Source: Planomonospora sp. ID82291 (GTDB taxonomy: Bacteria > Actinomycetota > Actinomycetes > Streptosporangiales > Streptosporangiaceae). Taken from it: 64,000 nt of DNA. A program made the position numbers and the translations under genes. Shown here one piece after another: positions 1-8,281 of the stretch. Every line of letters starts with the position of its first letter. Positions within the stretch are counted from its first letter, which is position 1. The notes below the pieces were generated by a model, which searched no databases, was not told the origin of the DNA, and was given only the letters and a program-made list of their open reading frames with translations. The stretch is from the NCBI RefSeq assembly GCF_015711645.1, contig NZ_JABTEX010000001.1, positions 2,356,001 to 2,420,000 of the forward strand. Reading direction: 5' to 3'.

Positions 1-1126
1 CTCCTCGCTTGTACGCGGTCTCGGCCTGCTGCTCCTCAGCGCTCAGTCTGAGTCCGAGCTGTTGTCGTAGGTAATTAACGGTCAGTACGACATTTTGATG
101 ATTCTTGGAGACGCGACCACCGATGATCGCGCGGCCTTCCCAGTCCGGATTCGATCTTGACCAGTCCACCTGACCTAGCGGAGCCAGCCGCGGCTTCCAG
201 TCTTCAGGATCAAGCGAGTCCTGCAGCAACGTGTTTCCCACCAGGCCGAGTGCATGGAGAGCGATGCCGTGGGTGTGCAGGTACTGCTTGCGTACCTCGG
301 ACGCTAGAAGCTGTCGCGATCGGACCTCCCGCCAGTCGGGGGTTAGCTCATCGATCGCGAGCCAGAAAGCTTCGGACACCGTCCGAGCTGCCTCGGTGCT
401 ATCGAGCTTCAGATCCTGCAGCAACGCCGTGGTGGCTGAGTACAGGGCGCTGAGCGTGAAGAGCTTGCGCGACTTCGCAGACAGGGTGCTGCGCTCCATC
501 TCAACCGAGTCCTTGAAGACCGGGGACTTTAGAGCCAGAAGCCGTGTGAGCTGGGAGACCTCGTCGCGATGATCGTAAAGAACGCCGATGGATCTCGCCG
601 GCCGTACAGCATGGCGATTGAGGTCGGCAAACATCTGCTGGCTTCGCTCGAGGCCAGCGTCATAGAAGAAGACTATGGCGATCGTCTCGTCACCCAGAGA
701 AGGGTTCTCGCGTAGTGCGGCTTCGATGGCCGCGCGACGATGCTGGCCGTCGTTGATCAGGAAGCGTGAAGTCATTGGGATGTGTAGCTGGCCAACGCGC
801 ATGCCAGGACCCTCGTCGGCGAAGCCGACGAACTTCATCACGCCATCGACCGAGGCTGTGAGCGCTGAGAAGACGTAGTCATCTGGATTGTCCAGGATGT
901 ACCGAGTCAGGGCTGGAACTCGCCCCTTGTTCAAGATTCGCTGTGCGCGCACCTCGGGGGCAAGTTCGTCATCGTCGAACAGGAAGATCCTCGGGATGAG
1001 CCGGAGAGGGCACATCGATGCGTAGTATTCCCGTCCAGCCTGGACACCCCGGATCGCTGGGAAGATGTACTCGAACCCGGCGGTTGAGGTGTCACCGTTA
1101 CGTGTAGCCAGCCCGCGTGTTTCCAC
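1..1126 (-). CDS. dndB: DNA sulfur modification protein DndB (C-terminus beyond window)
   Basis: Reading the minus strand from a GTG at 1126 gives 375 codons that run off the left edge without a stop. The product begins FEYIFPAIRGVQAGREYY and carries the DGQHR signature at residues 126-130, the mark of the DndB/DGQHR family. In known dnd loci DndB is not needed for phosphorothioation itself but represses dnd transcription and limits modification frequency. An in-frame TAG lies just upstream, so the start is 1126 or another GTG at 1135; 1126 is chosen because AGGG lies upstream. It is divergent from dndA, the layout known from Streptomyces lividans, so dndC, dndD and dndE probably follow to the left, outside the window. 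Confidence 0.9.
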   Translation of the reverse strand, partial: METRGLATRNGDTSTAGFEYIFPAIRGVQAGREYYASMCPLRLIPRIFLFDDDELAPEVRAQRILNKGRVPALTRYILDNPDDYVFSALTASVDGVMKFVGFADEGPGMRVGQLHIPMTSRFLINDGQHRRAAIEAALRENPSLGDETIAIVFFYDAGLERSQQMFADLNRHAVRPARSIGVLYDHRDEVSQLTRLLALKSPVFKDSVEMERSTLSAKSRKLFTLSALYSATTALLQDLKLDSTEAARTVSEAFWLAIDELTPDWREVRSRQLLASEVRKQYLHTHGIALHALGLVGNTLLQDSLDPEDWKPRLAPLGQVDWSRSNPDWEGRAIIGGRVSKNHQNVVLTVNYLRQQLGLRLSAEEQQAETAYKRG

Positions 1127-1217
1127 TCGCAACACAGTACCCTACGTACGCATCTCTGACGTAAGAACGTCACTGTTTTAACGTTCCCAGCTGTCGACTT
1201 GGATCGAGGGTGAGTCT
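1127..1217. promoter_or_regulatory. Divergent dndB/dndA promoter with inverted repeat
   Basis: This 91-bp gap separates the divergent dndB and dndA starts, so both promoters must lie here or inside the genes. It contains a perfect inverted repeat at 1157-1172, TGACGT-AAGA-ACGTCA, and further ACGT cores at 1143-1149 and 1180-1184. The spacing suits an operator that controls both directions. Which regulator binds is not shown; DndB is the obvious candidate because it is a known transcriptional regulator of dnd genes elsewhere. Confidence 0.5.
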
Positions 1218-2366
1218 GTGGTCGTCTACCTTGACGCCGCCGCCACGACAAGGGTGTTCCCTGAGGTGGCTGAGATCGTCCTGCACTGGATGCGAGATGA
1301 GTTCGGCAACGCGGGATCCCGCACGCATGGGTACGGGACGCGCGCCAAGAAGGCGGTAGCACGTGCCAGAGAGGGGCTTGCGGCACACCTGATGGCTCGT
1401 CCGGATGAGCTGATCTTCACCAGCGGCGCTACAGAGTCGAACAACATCGCCATCCTCGGGCTGGCACCCTTCGGGGTAAAGTGTGACCGACGTCACATCA
1501 TCAGCACTGCCATCGAACATAAGGCGGTTCTAGAGCCCCTGGAGCACCTGGCGTCTCAGGGTTTCGAAATCGACCTGATTGAACCTGGCATCTCGGGCAG
1601 GGTAGAAGCCGAGGCGGTGATAGAGCGCCTTCGACCTGACACCCTGTTGGTCTCGGTTATGCAGGTCAACAACGAGACCGGCGTGATTCAGCCGGTCGCG
1701 GAGCTGGCTGAGCATCTACGAGGCACGCCAACCTACTTCCACGTTGACGCAGCTCAGGGGTTCGGCAAGTTCCCCGACGACCTCCGAGCACCGATCGATC
1801 TCATTAGCTTCAGCGGGCACAAGCTCGGTGCTCCGAAAGGAGTGGGTGGGCTCCTGGTACGACGGCGGGGTCATGACTCGGTTCCGCTAACCCCGCTCAT
1901 GTACGGCGGTGGCCAGGAACGCAAGCTCCGGCCTGGGACCCTTCCCGTCCCGCTGGTGATGGGCCTGGCAAAGGCTCTGGAGGTTTTCGAGCTTGATCGG
2001 GCTGACTGGTTCAAGGCTGCCAGTGATTTCCGAGCCCAACTCCTTACAGCGCTGGGGCGGACCAGGTTCCATCTGCACGGTGATCAGGACCATGTGGTCC
2101 CGCACATTCTCAACCTTTCCTTCGAAGGCGTCGATACCGAAGCGTTGATCCTTCAACTGAAGAATTACGCAGCTGTGGCAACCGGATCGGCATGCACAAG
2201 TGCCTCTTACACTCCCAGCCACGTCTTGGCGGCAATGGGATTGCCGGCTAAGCAGGCCTCGAACGGGCTCAGACTCTCTTGGTTCCCCGACCAGGTGCAG
2301 GAGCTGGACGTCGATGAGTTCGTCGACCTGATCGCCGGCTACCAAGCGGACGTCAGGTTCGCTTGA
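1218..2366 (+). CDS. dndA: Cysteine desulfurase DndA (IscS-like)
   Basis: A pyridoxal-phosphate cysteine desulfurase of 382 residues, the usual DndA length. It supplies sulfur for DNA backbone phosphorothioation. Seen in the sequence: SGATESNN near residue 69, a cofactor-stacking His at 101, Asp177 in HVDAAQ, the Schiff-base lysine K202 in SGHKLGAPKG, and the persulfide cysteine C326 in ATGSACTS on the flexible loop. The GTG start is preceded by GAGGG. It is divergent from dndB, and its last 14 bp overlap the convergent dnd-associated methyltransferase gene. A housekeeping IscS is the alternative, but the dndB and methyltransferase neighbours argue for DndA. Confidence 0.92.
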   Translation: MVVYLDAAATTRVFPEVAEIVLHWMRDEFGNAGSRTHGYGTRAKKAVARAREGLAAHLMARPDELIFTSGATESNNIAILGLAPFGVKCDRRHIISTAIEHKAVLEPLEHLASQGFEIDLIEPGISGRVEAEAVIERLRPDTLLVSVMQVNNETGVIQPVAELAEHLRGTPTYFHVDAAQGFGKFPDDLRAPIDLISFSGHKLGAPKGVGGLLVRRRGHDSVPLTPLMYGGGQERKLRPGTLPVPLVMGLAKALEVFELDRADWFKAASDFRAQLLTALGRTRFHLHGDQDHVVPHILNLSFEGVDTEALILQLKNYAAVATGSACTSASYTPSHVLAAMGLPAKQASNGLRLSWFPDQVQELDVDEFVDLIAGYQADVRFA

Positions 2367-3786
2367 TCAGCCGGTGACCACGTAGAACTCGACCGCAGCG
2401 GATCAACTCCGCCTCCCAGCCTTGCTCAGTGCCGATGAGGTGCGGGTTGGCGTAGAGGCCAGCCCGCACTTCGCGCTCGGTCAGCCGCCTGTACTTGGGC
2501 GCGTCTGGATCGTCCGGGGATAGGAACTCATGCTTGCGATGGAGCAGTGGGCGGTTAGACGACTCGTCATACGACGTGAACGACGTCTTTAGCGTGGTCA
2601 GATCAACCGTGTAGGAGGAACGGAGGCGTGGGTGGGGATCGGTATCAAACTCGGGATAATCCAACCAGCTCACCCCCCGTCCTTGATGACACAGCTTGAT
2701 CAATGACCAGGTGGGTGGACGCCCAGTAGCAATCGATGCGCAGTGCTCGTAGAGACGCAGCACGGTCGGTATCTGGTGGATCCAGCGTCTGTGTACGTAC
2801 AGGGCGGTGGGCGTTAGTTTTCCGATCTTCGACGCCTGCATGGCGCCTCTGACGTAGGCGTCGTCCCGCAGCTTCAGCAACAGTCGGTCAGCGCGTTGAC
2901 AGGCCTCCTTGTATGAGGAGAAGAAGGCTCTGATGTCCACCTGCAGCGACATTGGCAAGCTGCCGTACGGGCCGCGCCCGTTGAATAACTCGACGCCGAG
3001 CACCAGGAGCGTGGAGAGCGTCGATGCTCTGGCTCCTGCCTCAATCTTCTCCGCGGCTGCAGACCTTCGAACAATCCGTTGGAGCTCTGCAGGCTGGAGG
3101 TGTGAGAGGAGTTTGGCCATGTCCTCAGGCATCTCTTCCAGCCTCGGTAAGCGTCCGCGTCGCTCGGTGTAGTCCACCACAGCCGCGATTGCTGAGCCGG
3201 TGTCCTCGGAAGCGAGCCAGGAGGCATCCGGAGTGATCTTGCGTGCTATGTATCGAAGCCGTGCATCATCTCTCTTGAAAGCGTAAACCACGCCAGGAGC
3301 AGCAGCGACACACCGGACGCCGGTTGTCTCCTCGACGTAGGAGCGAAGGTCGGCCGGGCTGAATAGGTGTTGAAACGTCCGTCGGCTCGTCAGGACGCCG
3401 TCCTCGAATTGCTGCCCGCGGACCCGTGACCGATCCCAGGTGAGGCGACTCGTCACGACGAGGAGGCGCTCCGCGAATCCCCATGCCCGCCGTAGTGCCT
3501 CACGGCGCTCCTCCGCGTTCTCGATAACGTTGATGACGTAGGTCAACAGCACCACGTCTGCTGGCGCGGGGGATGCATCGGGGGCGTAGTAAGGATCCCA
3601 GCCTTGAGCGTTAACCTGCATCTCACACAGGGCGGCGACGTCGTCGCCGCGTCCGCTGCCGTAGTCCAGGACGCTGGTGGAGGCGTTGACCTCATCATCG
3701 ATGACGGCCTGTCGGGCAGCTACCGATAGCGTCGTGCGGCCGATCGCGGTGAGGCGTCGATCACTCTCCCAGTGCAGATCGGACAT
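2353..3786 (-). CDS. DNA phosphorothioation-associated putative methyltransferase
   Basis: A protein of 477 residues with a class I SAM-binding motif, VLDYGSGRGDDVAAL, at residues 39-53, followed by a long C-terminal region typical of the family named DNA phosphorothioation-associated putative methyltransferase. Members are found beside dnd genes; their substrate is not established. The gene is convergent with dndA and shares 14 bp at the stop codons. The start ATG at 3786 is followed by SDLHWESDRRLTAIGRTTLS, the usual family N-terminus. It may modify DNA, or the Dnd machinery, in a restriction-linked setting. Confidence 0.85.
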   Translation of the reverse strand: MSDLHWESDRRLTAIGRTTLSVAARQAVIDDEVNASTSVLDYGSGRGDDVAALCEMQVNAQGWDPYYAPDASPAPADVVLLTYVINVIENAEERREALRRAWGFAERLLVVTSRLTWDRSRVRGQQFEDGVLTSRRTFQHLFSPADLRSYVEETTGVRCVAAAPGVVYAFKRDDARLRYIARKITPDASWLASEDTGSAIAAVVDYTERRGRLPRLEEMPEDMAKLLSHLQPAELQRIVRRSAAAEKIEAGARASTLSTLLVLGVELFNGRGPYGSLPMSLQVDIRAFFSSYKEACQRADRLLLKLRDDAYVRGAMQASKIGKLTPTALYVHRRWIHQIPTVLRLYEHCASIATGRPPTWSLIKLCHQGRGVSWLDYPEFDTDPHPRLRSSYTVDLTTLKTSFTSYDESSNRPLLHRKHEFLSPDDPDAPKYRRLTEREVRAGLYANPHLIGTEQGWEAELIRCGRVLRGHRLIKRT

Positions 3787-3930
3787 ACTGCTCCTGTCGG
3801 CGCCAGGCTTATCCTCAGCTATTCATCCTGAGTTTCGCTGTGAAGATCGGTAGCTGAAGAAGGTGCCTCCGACCTGCGATGATCGGATTGCTGAGATCAC
3901 GGAACCGCAGAGAACGGATGCAACTTCCGA

Positions 3931-4480
3931 GTGAACGCTACGGCATGGGACCGCCACTTGTCAGTCCGCGGCGATGGCAAGGGACTCATCAGGCACGCCG
4001 GTGCTGTGCTCTTACGTAAATGCGTTGATCAGGCCGGGTTGACCGGCGCGCTCGATGTCGTGTTCGCCCGACTGGGCGGCTCGCCGGTGTGGGACCGGGG
4101 CGTCGTCCTGGTGCAGCTCACGGTAGCGATCATCCTCGGGCCAGCAGCATGCGGCAGGTCGCATTACTCGTCTACCAAGAGTCACTCTTCGGCGCCGCTC
4201 TCGGACTCGACCGTCCGGCGAACCCTGGAAGCGGTCGGCGCCGATGAACTGCTGCGCATCAGGCTCGCCCGCGCACAGGCACGCATCCGACGACAGGCGT
4301 GGGACCTGATCGCCGTCACCGAGACCGGATTTCCCTGGCTGCGCGTCGTCGGCAAGGTCGTACGCCAACCGACATCAGAGGCCGTACGCGGACACCGTCT
4401 ACCGCGACCACACCGAGGTCGAGGACCGCGTGCACCAACAAGGCGACGGGGCTGCGGAACCTGCAGCCCAAAACGTGGAA
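3931..4480 (+). pseudogene. Decayed IS1380-type transposase fragment
   Basis: From 3931 the translation gives LSVRGDGKGLIRHAGAVLLR, then SDSTVRRTLEA and ETGFPWLRVVGKV, which is the N-terminal part of an IS1380-family DDE transposase. Between about 4147 and 4200 the conserved residues (MRQVALLVYQESLFGAA) are in another frame, so two compensating frameshifts have occurred. After about 4370 the catalytic region is missing; only scraps of a C-terminal part (TGLRNL, YRDHTEVEDRV) follow in mixed frames before the ISKra4-type element begins. It cannot encode a working transposase. The segment 3787-3930 upstream holds the presumed IS left flank and no gene. Confidence 0.75.
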
Positions 4481-4511
4481 GGGTGTAGCTCTTTCTCAGG
4501 GACTGGCCTGA

Positions 4512-6053
4512 TCAAGCGGTGAGGTCGAGTTCCTCCTGGTAGCGGGCCTGGTGAACCCGACGGTGGTCTTGAGCGAGATGGAACCGCCAGTAGGCGTCGA
4601 AGTCACCGTTCGCGATCACGGCCCGGAGCGTGAGGATCGCTTCGGCACCCGCAAGACCCCAGCGGGCACCGGTGATATCGAGGCGATCGTTGACCAGATG
4701 GCGGCAGGCTCCCTCGATGACGCCGGTGGCGATCGGCCATCCGGCCGCCAACGCCTCGTCATAGCGCAGGAACGCGGCGTTGCCACGCAGATAACGGATC
4801 GCCGCGTCCACCCCGCCGCGGCGATCACGAGCCAGACCCGCGGTAGTGGCCTGGGCGTCGATGACGGCCGCAGCATCCTCGACACGGCCGGCCAGCACGG
4901 ACAGCGCATGGGTGGCGACCCAGTCCTCGGCGGCCGGATCACCGCCCGCATGCAGGCACCACGCCGCCTTCCACAGATACTCCAGGACGTGGATCACATC
5001 GATGACGACGTTGATCCGCACCCCGCGGCGCCCGGCCTCGGTATGGATGAGATCCATCTGGTGGCGGGCGCCGTCGATGAGGACCACCCAGGTCCGCGCG
5101 TGCAGCGGGTCGCGGGCCTCGGCCTGGTCGAACACCTTGGCGATCACCTCGCCGGGATCAGCGGACACCGAAGCGCACAGCCACTTGCCGCGGGCCTTGG
5201 GTCCGGGACGAGCGGGCCGGTCCCCGCTGCGGCCACCCGGGACGGCGATCACATCATGGGGCCGGCGGGGCGCGGGAGCGGCGTCGTAGACCACGCCCAG
5301 GGTGGCCATGCGCTTGCGGCAGGGCTTCTCCCCGGAGGCCAGCCGGGTGCGGAAGGTGCGCCTGCGCCGCTCGGCCGCTTTACGGGTGTCCGACCGCAAG
5401 CCCTCGGGGCGCATCACCACCCCCTTGCCGTCCACACTGATGACCAGCAGCTCCTCAGGAGTGCGCGGTAGCACGATCCGCCGGGCGTAGAAGGCGTCGA
5501 TGTCGGCCGCTCCGGCCACCACCGCCTCCTCCAGCTGCCGTTTGCCGATCACCGGCCCGCACCGGGAGACGATCGCCGCCTTGGCCGCGTCGAAGCTCCC
5601 GCGCACCGCCTCACACACCGCCAGCCGGGCCAGCCCTTGGCTATGCCGTCCGGCCGGCAGCGACAGCGCCGCATCGGCCGGGTACACATTCGGCGCGCCC
5701 GCAGCGCGCCAGGCGCACCGCGTGACGGTCACCGTCCCCACCAGCGTGGACAGCAGCCGGTGATGGCCGGTCTCCAGGCGGCGCCGCGCCACCCCGTCGG
5801 TGCCGGCCACGGCGGCGCCGGCATCGTGACGGGAGCGGACCGCCGCCCGCCGCTCCCGCTCGGCCCGCAGGTCCAGGTGGGCCTGCAGCAGCAGGCGCAG
5901 CAGCTCGCGGCCCTGCTGCACGAGCATCTCCTCCAGCACGTCATGAGTGAGCGCCGCGGTCGCGGGACCGGTGAGCTGTCCGATCAGACAGTTGAAGGTG
6001 TTCTTCGCGGATGCAAAGCAGTCAGCCATCGCGGCCGTGTCGTACTGTTCCAC
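4512..6053 (-). CDS. ISKra4-family transposase
   Basis: About 513 residues from a GTG at 6053, preceded by GGAAGAG; in-frame codons extend to 6167, and ATG 6029 is another possible start. Family features: FASAKNTFNCLIGQLTGPA near the N-terminus, ETGHHRLLSTLVGTVTVTRC, NVYPADAALSLPAGRHSQGL, a core containing LLVISVDGKGVVMRPEG (probable first catalytic Asp), WVVLIDGARHQMDLI, and a C-terminal TGVIEGACRHLVNDRLDITG block. It would move the surrounding insertion sequence. The stop codon lies just inside the left inverted repeat. The gene looks intact. Confidence 0.88.
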   Translation of the reverse strand: MEQYDTAAMADCFASAKNTFNCLIGQLTGPATAALTHDVLEEMLVQQGRELLRLLLQAHLDLRAERERRAAVRSRHDAGAAVAGTDGVARRRLETGHHRLLSTLVGTVTVTRCAWRAAGAPNVYPADAALSLPAGRHSQGLARLAVCEAVRGSFDAAKAAIVSRCGPVIGKRQLEEAVVAGAADIDAFYARRIVLPRTPEELLVISVDGKGVVMRPEGLRSDTRKAAERRRRTFRTRLASGEKPCRKRMATLGVVYDAAPAPRRPHDVIAVPGGRSGDRPARPGPKARGKWLCASVSADPGEVIAKVFDQAEARDPLHARTWVVLIDGARHQMDLIHTEAGRRGVRINVVIDVIHVLEYLWKAAWCLHAGGDPAAEDWVATHALSVLAGRVEDAAAVIDAQATTAGLARDRRGGVDAAIRYLRGNAAFLRYDEALAAGWPIATGVIEGACRHLVNDRLDITGARWGLAGAEAILTLRAVIANGDFDAYWRFHLAQDHRRVHQARYQEELDLTA

Positions 6054-6199
6054 CGGGCTCTTCCTTCTCCACCGGCTCCGGCCGGGTTCGACATGGTTGG
6101 CACCTTCGAACCTGAAGAGGAAGAGCCCTCCTGCGCAATCACCCGCCCGGTGACGCCGCGGTATCACACCCCGACGACCCGGCCGAGCCGGACCGTCCG

Positions 6200-6257
6200 C
6201 CGAGCCGGATGCGGACCTGCCCGGTCATCCGAGCCGGGTGCGGACCTGCCCGGTCAT
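6200..6257. repeat. 29-bp tandem duplication across a stop codon
   Basis: Two copies of a 29-bp unit, 6200-6228 and 6229-6257, differing at one base. The copy at 6229-6257 is the last coding segment of the IS accessory gene; the second copy lies beyond the stop codon and repeats it, including the stop triplet. Confidence 0.85.
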
Positions 6258-6743
6258 CGTGAACACCCCCGGGATGTCCTCGCTCAGCCAGCCCCGCTCC
6301 ACCAGCCGCTTCAATTTCGAGCGCAGGCCCTCGACCTTGGCCGCCTCGACCGGCAGCCCCAGCGCCGCCACGATCTTCCCCGCCCGCATACCGCCACCGG
6401 CATCGGCCAGCACCTCCAGCACATCCTGATACGCCCGCGGCAGCACCGAGGAGTTCATGCCCGGACGCCACCGCGGCACCGTCACCACCCCGATCGGCGA
6501 CCCGCCCGTCCCCGCCACCCGGTTCCCGCCGGCCGTGTCGTGATCGTCTGGTTCATCACCTGCGCCGGTCTGCGGCCGTTGCACCGGTGAAGCCGTCTCG
6601 CCCAGGATCTCCTCCACCGTCTGGCGGGTGACCACCAGCCGCGACAGCGTCTGTTCCTCGGCCGCCAGCCGCTCACGCAACCGCTCGACCCGTTCCCGGG
6701 CCGCCGCTTCCCGCCGGGCCAGCTCCTCCAGCAACGAACCCAT
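6225..6743 (-). CDS. IS accessory protein (coiled coil plus winged helix)
   Basis: A protein of 172 residues from the ATG at 6743, which is preceded by GGAGG at 8-bp spacing; upstream GTG codons at 6758-6761 are alternatives. The N-terminal 50 residues form a charged coiled coil (LARREAAARERVERLRERL). The C-terminal 80 residues look like a winged-helix domain (VLEVLADAGGGMRAGKIVAA, LVERGWLSEDIPGVFTMTG). Such genes accompany ISKra4-type transposases in actinomycetes; a DNA-binding or regulatory role is inferred. It is transcribed towards the transposase gene. Its 3' end is tandemly duplicated. Confidence 0.7.
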   Translation of the reverse strand: MGSLLEELARREAAARERVERLRERLAAEEQTLSRLVVTRQTVEEILGETASPVQRPQTGAGDEPDDHDTAGGNRVAGTGGSPIGVVTVPRWRPGMNSSVLPRAYQDVLEVLADAGGGMRAGKIVAALGLPVEAAKVEGLRSKLKRLVERGWLSEDIPGVFTMTGQVRTRLG

Positions 6744-6840
6744 CGCGATCGCCTCCACCACGCACGGTAGACAACCCGGGCGACCACGACCAGACCCTCA
6801 AAATCCCAGATCAACCAGTCCCTACAGAAGAGCTACACCC

Positions 6841-7644
6841 TTAGAAGAACTCGTCCAGCAGCCGGTAGAAGGCGATGCGGCCGGGGTCGGGCGTGATGCC
6901 GTAACGGGCCAGGAATCGTTTCGCGTAGGCGGGGCCGTACTGCGGGTTCAGGTCTTCCTCGGCCAGGCTGCGGGTGGCCAGGGCCAGGTCGGCGTAGCGG
7001 TCGGCGACCCCGAGCCGGCCGGCGTCGATCACCCCGGTGACCTCCAGCGTCTCCGGGTCCAGCAGGACGTTGGGCAGGCACAGGTCGCCGTGGCAGACGA
7101 CCCGGTCCTCGACGGCGGGGACACTCGCCTCCAGGGCGGTGAGCAGCTGTTCGGCGTCCCAGCCGCGGCGCTCGTCATCGAGGTCGTCGAGGTCCACCAG
7201 ACCGGCGGTCGCAGCCTGACGGGCATGCGCGAGAGTCACCGCCAAGCCCCGGTCGAACGGACAGTCGTCGATCGGGAGCGCGTGCAGCGTGCGGGCCAGG
7301 TCGGCGAGGGCATCGACCACCGCGTCCCGCTGCCCCTGCGGCCAGGGGGCCGCGGCCGATCGGCCCGGGACCACGGTCGTCACCAGCCACATCACGCCGT
7401 CGCGGGTGCCGTGCTCGACGACCTCGGGGGCGGGGATGCCTCGGTCGCGCAGCCAGATGAGGCGCTCGGCCTCGGCGCTGAGGCAGAAGCCGCTGTCGGG
7501 GTGCTCCGGCTGCGAGGCGATCTTCGCGAAGTAGGCCGGTCGGCCGTCCAGCCGCCACACGGCCGCGCCGGACATGCCTTCCTGCACCGGGTTCCACTCG
7601 TGCCGGTGGTAGCGGCGGCGCAGCAGTCCGGGTATGCCTTCCAT
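6841..7644 (-). CDS. Aminoglycoside 3'-phosphotransferase, APH(3') type
   Basis: A protein of 267 residues that would phosphorylate the 3'-OH of kanamycin/neomycin-type aminoglycosides with ATP. Motifs: HEWNPVQEGMSGAAVWRL near the N-terminus, the catalytic loop VCHGDLCLPNVLLD, the metal-binding GVIDAGRLGVADRYADLAL, and the ending FYRLLDEFF shared with Tn5 neo and the Streptomyces fradiae enzyme. The ATG at 7644 gives the family length; in-frame codons upstream are not conserved. The TAA stop (6843-6841) touches the ISKra4 element's inverted repeat. It lies outside the AICE, next to attL. Resistance is inferred; an intact active site is visible. Confidence 0.9.
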   Translation of the reverse strand: MEGIPGLLRRRYHRHEWNPVQEGMSGAAVWRLDGRPAYFAKIASQPEHPDSGFCLSAEAERLIWLRDRGIPAPEVVEHGTRDGVMWLVTTVVPGRSAAAPWPQGQRDAVVDALADLARTLHALPIDDCPFDRGLAVTLAHARQAATAGLVDLDDLDDERRGWDAEQLLTALEASVPAVEDRVVCHGDLCLPNVLLDPETLEVTGVIDAGRLGVADRYADLALATRSLAEEDLNPQYGPAYAKRFLARYGITPDPGRIAFYRLLDEFF

Positions 7645-8123
7645 AATGATCAGCGTGCCAGACCGGCCGCACGGTCCGGAGCCGCTTCGGCAAGGAGATC
7701 GGCTCGGTGGCGGGGGAAGGATACGGCCAAGGGCTTCCCCGCGGCCGAGCGGCTGAGAAGGGGCGTGGAATCTGCCCAGCTCATCGCTGTATATCCGGAT
7801 AAGAACACCAGCTGCGGGAGAAGCGGTCCACAACCTGTGGACTACTTGCCGTTCCTGGCCGCAGAACCCGCCGTCTGGAGAAGCGGCGGCTTGGACAAGA
7901 CCCGGCCGCCGTTATGGCCTTTCCGGGCGTGGCGGCCCGGTGGGGTCTTCTGCCGTGGTCTTCCGGTGCCCGTCTGCGGGGTCTGACCTGAAGAAACGGC
8001 TCTAAATGATCTTCCGTGTGCCCGGTCCGTGCCCGCGAGCAAACATGGAGCAAACATCGCCGTTCTCCGGCTCGCGCCGAGCCCGTCTGAACCGAGAAAG
8101 CGCAGGTCAGACGGGGTGCGAGT
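7645..8123. other. Gene-free stretch left of attL
   Basis: I see no credible gene in these 479 bp. The part nearest attL resembles the integrase-side end of an integrating element. A 10-bp direct repeat GAGCAAACAT occurs at 8037-8046 and 8048-8057, and an inverted repeat CCCGTCTGA/TCAGACGGG at 8082-8090 and 8107-8115 could be a terminator. No integrase sequence precedes them. The aph promoter should lie near 7645-7750. Confidence 0.6.
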
Positions 8124-8167
8124 GGTAGGGCGCCTGGGACTCGAACCCAGAACCTACGGATTAAAAG
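8124..8167. repeat. attL, 44-bp tRNA-Lys core duplicate
   Basis: Forty-four bases identical to 19930-19973, covering the tRNA-Lys(UUU) gene from its anticodon loop to its 3' end. The sequence diverges at the next base, 8168. This fragment cannot form a tRNA; it is the duplicate left by site-specific integration. Confidence 0.92.
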
Positions 8168-8252
8168 CTCGGGCACGGGCTGTTCCGGGCAGTTCAATGC
8201 AGGTCAGAGAGTATGAGCGGTCTCTCCTGAACGACGTTGAACGCCCTGGAAC

Positions 8253-8272
8253 TGCAACGGGGATTGCAACTG
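8253..8272. promoter_or_regulatory. Candidate integrase arm-type site, left
   Basis: TGCAACGGGGATTGCAACTG is 85 bp inside attL and nearly matches 19862-19881, which lies 49 bp inside attR. Each contains two TGCAAC half-sites with 11-bp centre spacing, as expected for arm sites bound by the N-terminal domain of a tyrosine integrase. Confidence 0.5.
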
Positions 8273-8281
8273 ATCCCCGGT

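Larger units (their letters stand above)
4481..6840 (-). mobile_element. ISKra4-family insertion sequence, complete
   Basis: The element is bounded by imperfect inverted repeats. The left end reads GGGTGTAGCTCTT from 4481, and the right end, on the reverse strand, reads the same 13 bases from 6840. A second matching block, AGGGACTGG, follows on each side. Two flanking bases (AA) also match, so the true ends may be 4479 and 6842. Inside are a transposase and an accessory gene on the minus strand. I see no clear target-site duplication, so the flanks may have rearranged after insertion. The left flank is IS1380 debris; the right flank is the stop codon of the aph gene. Confidence 0.85.

Noticed and set aside
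7645-8036. Integrase relic left of attL
   Set aside because: I looked in all frames for the conserved R/H-x-x-R/Y motifs of tyrosine integrases and found none, so no relic is claimed.
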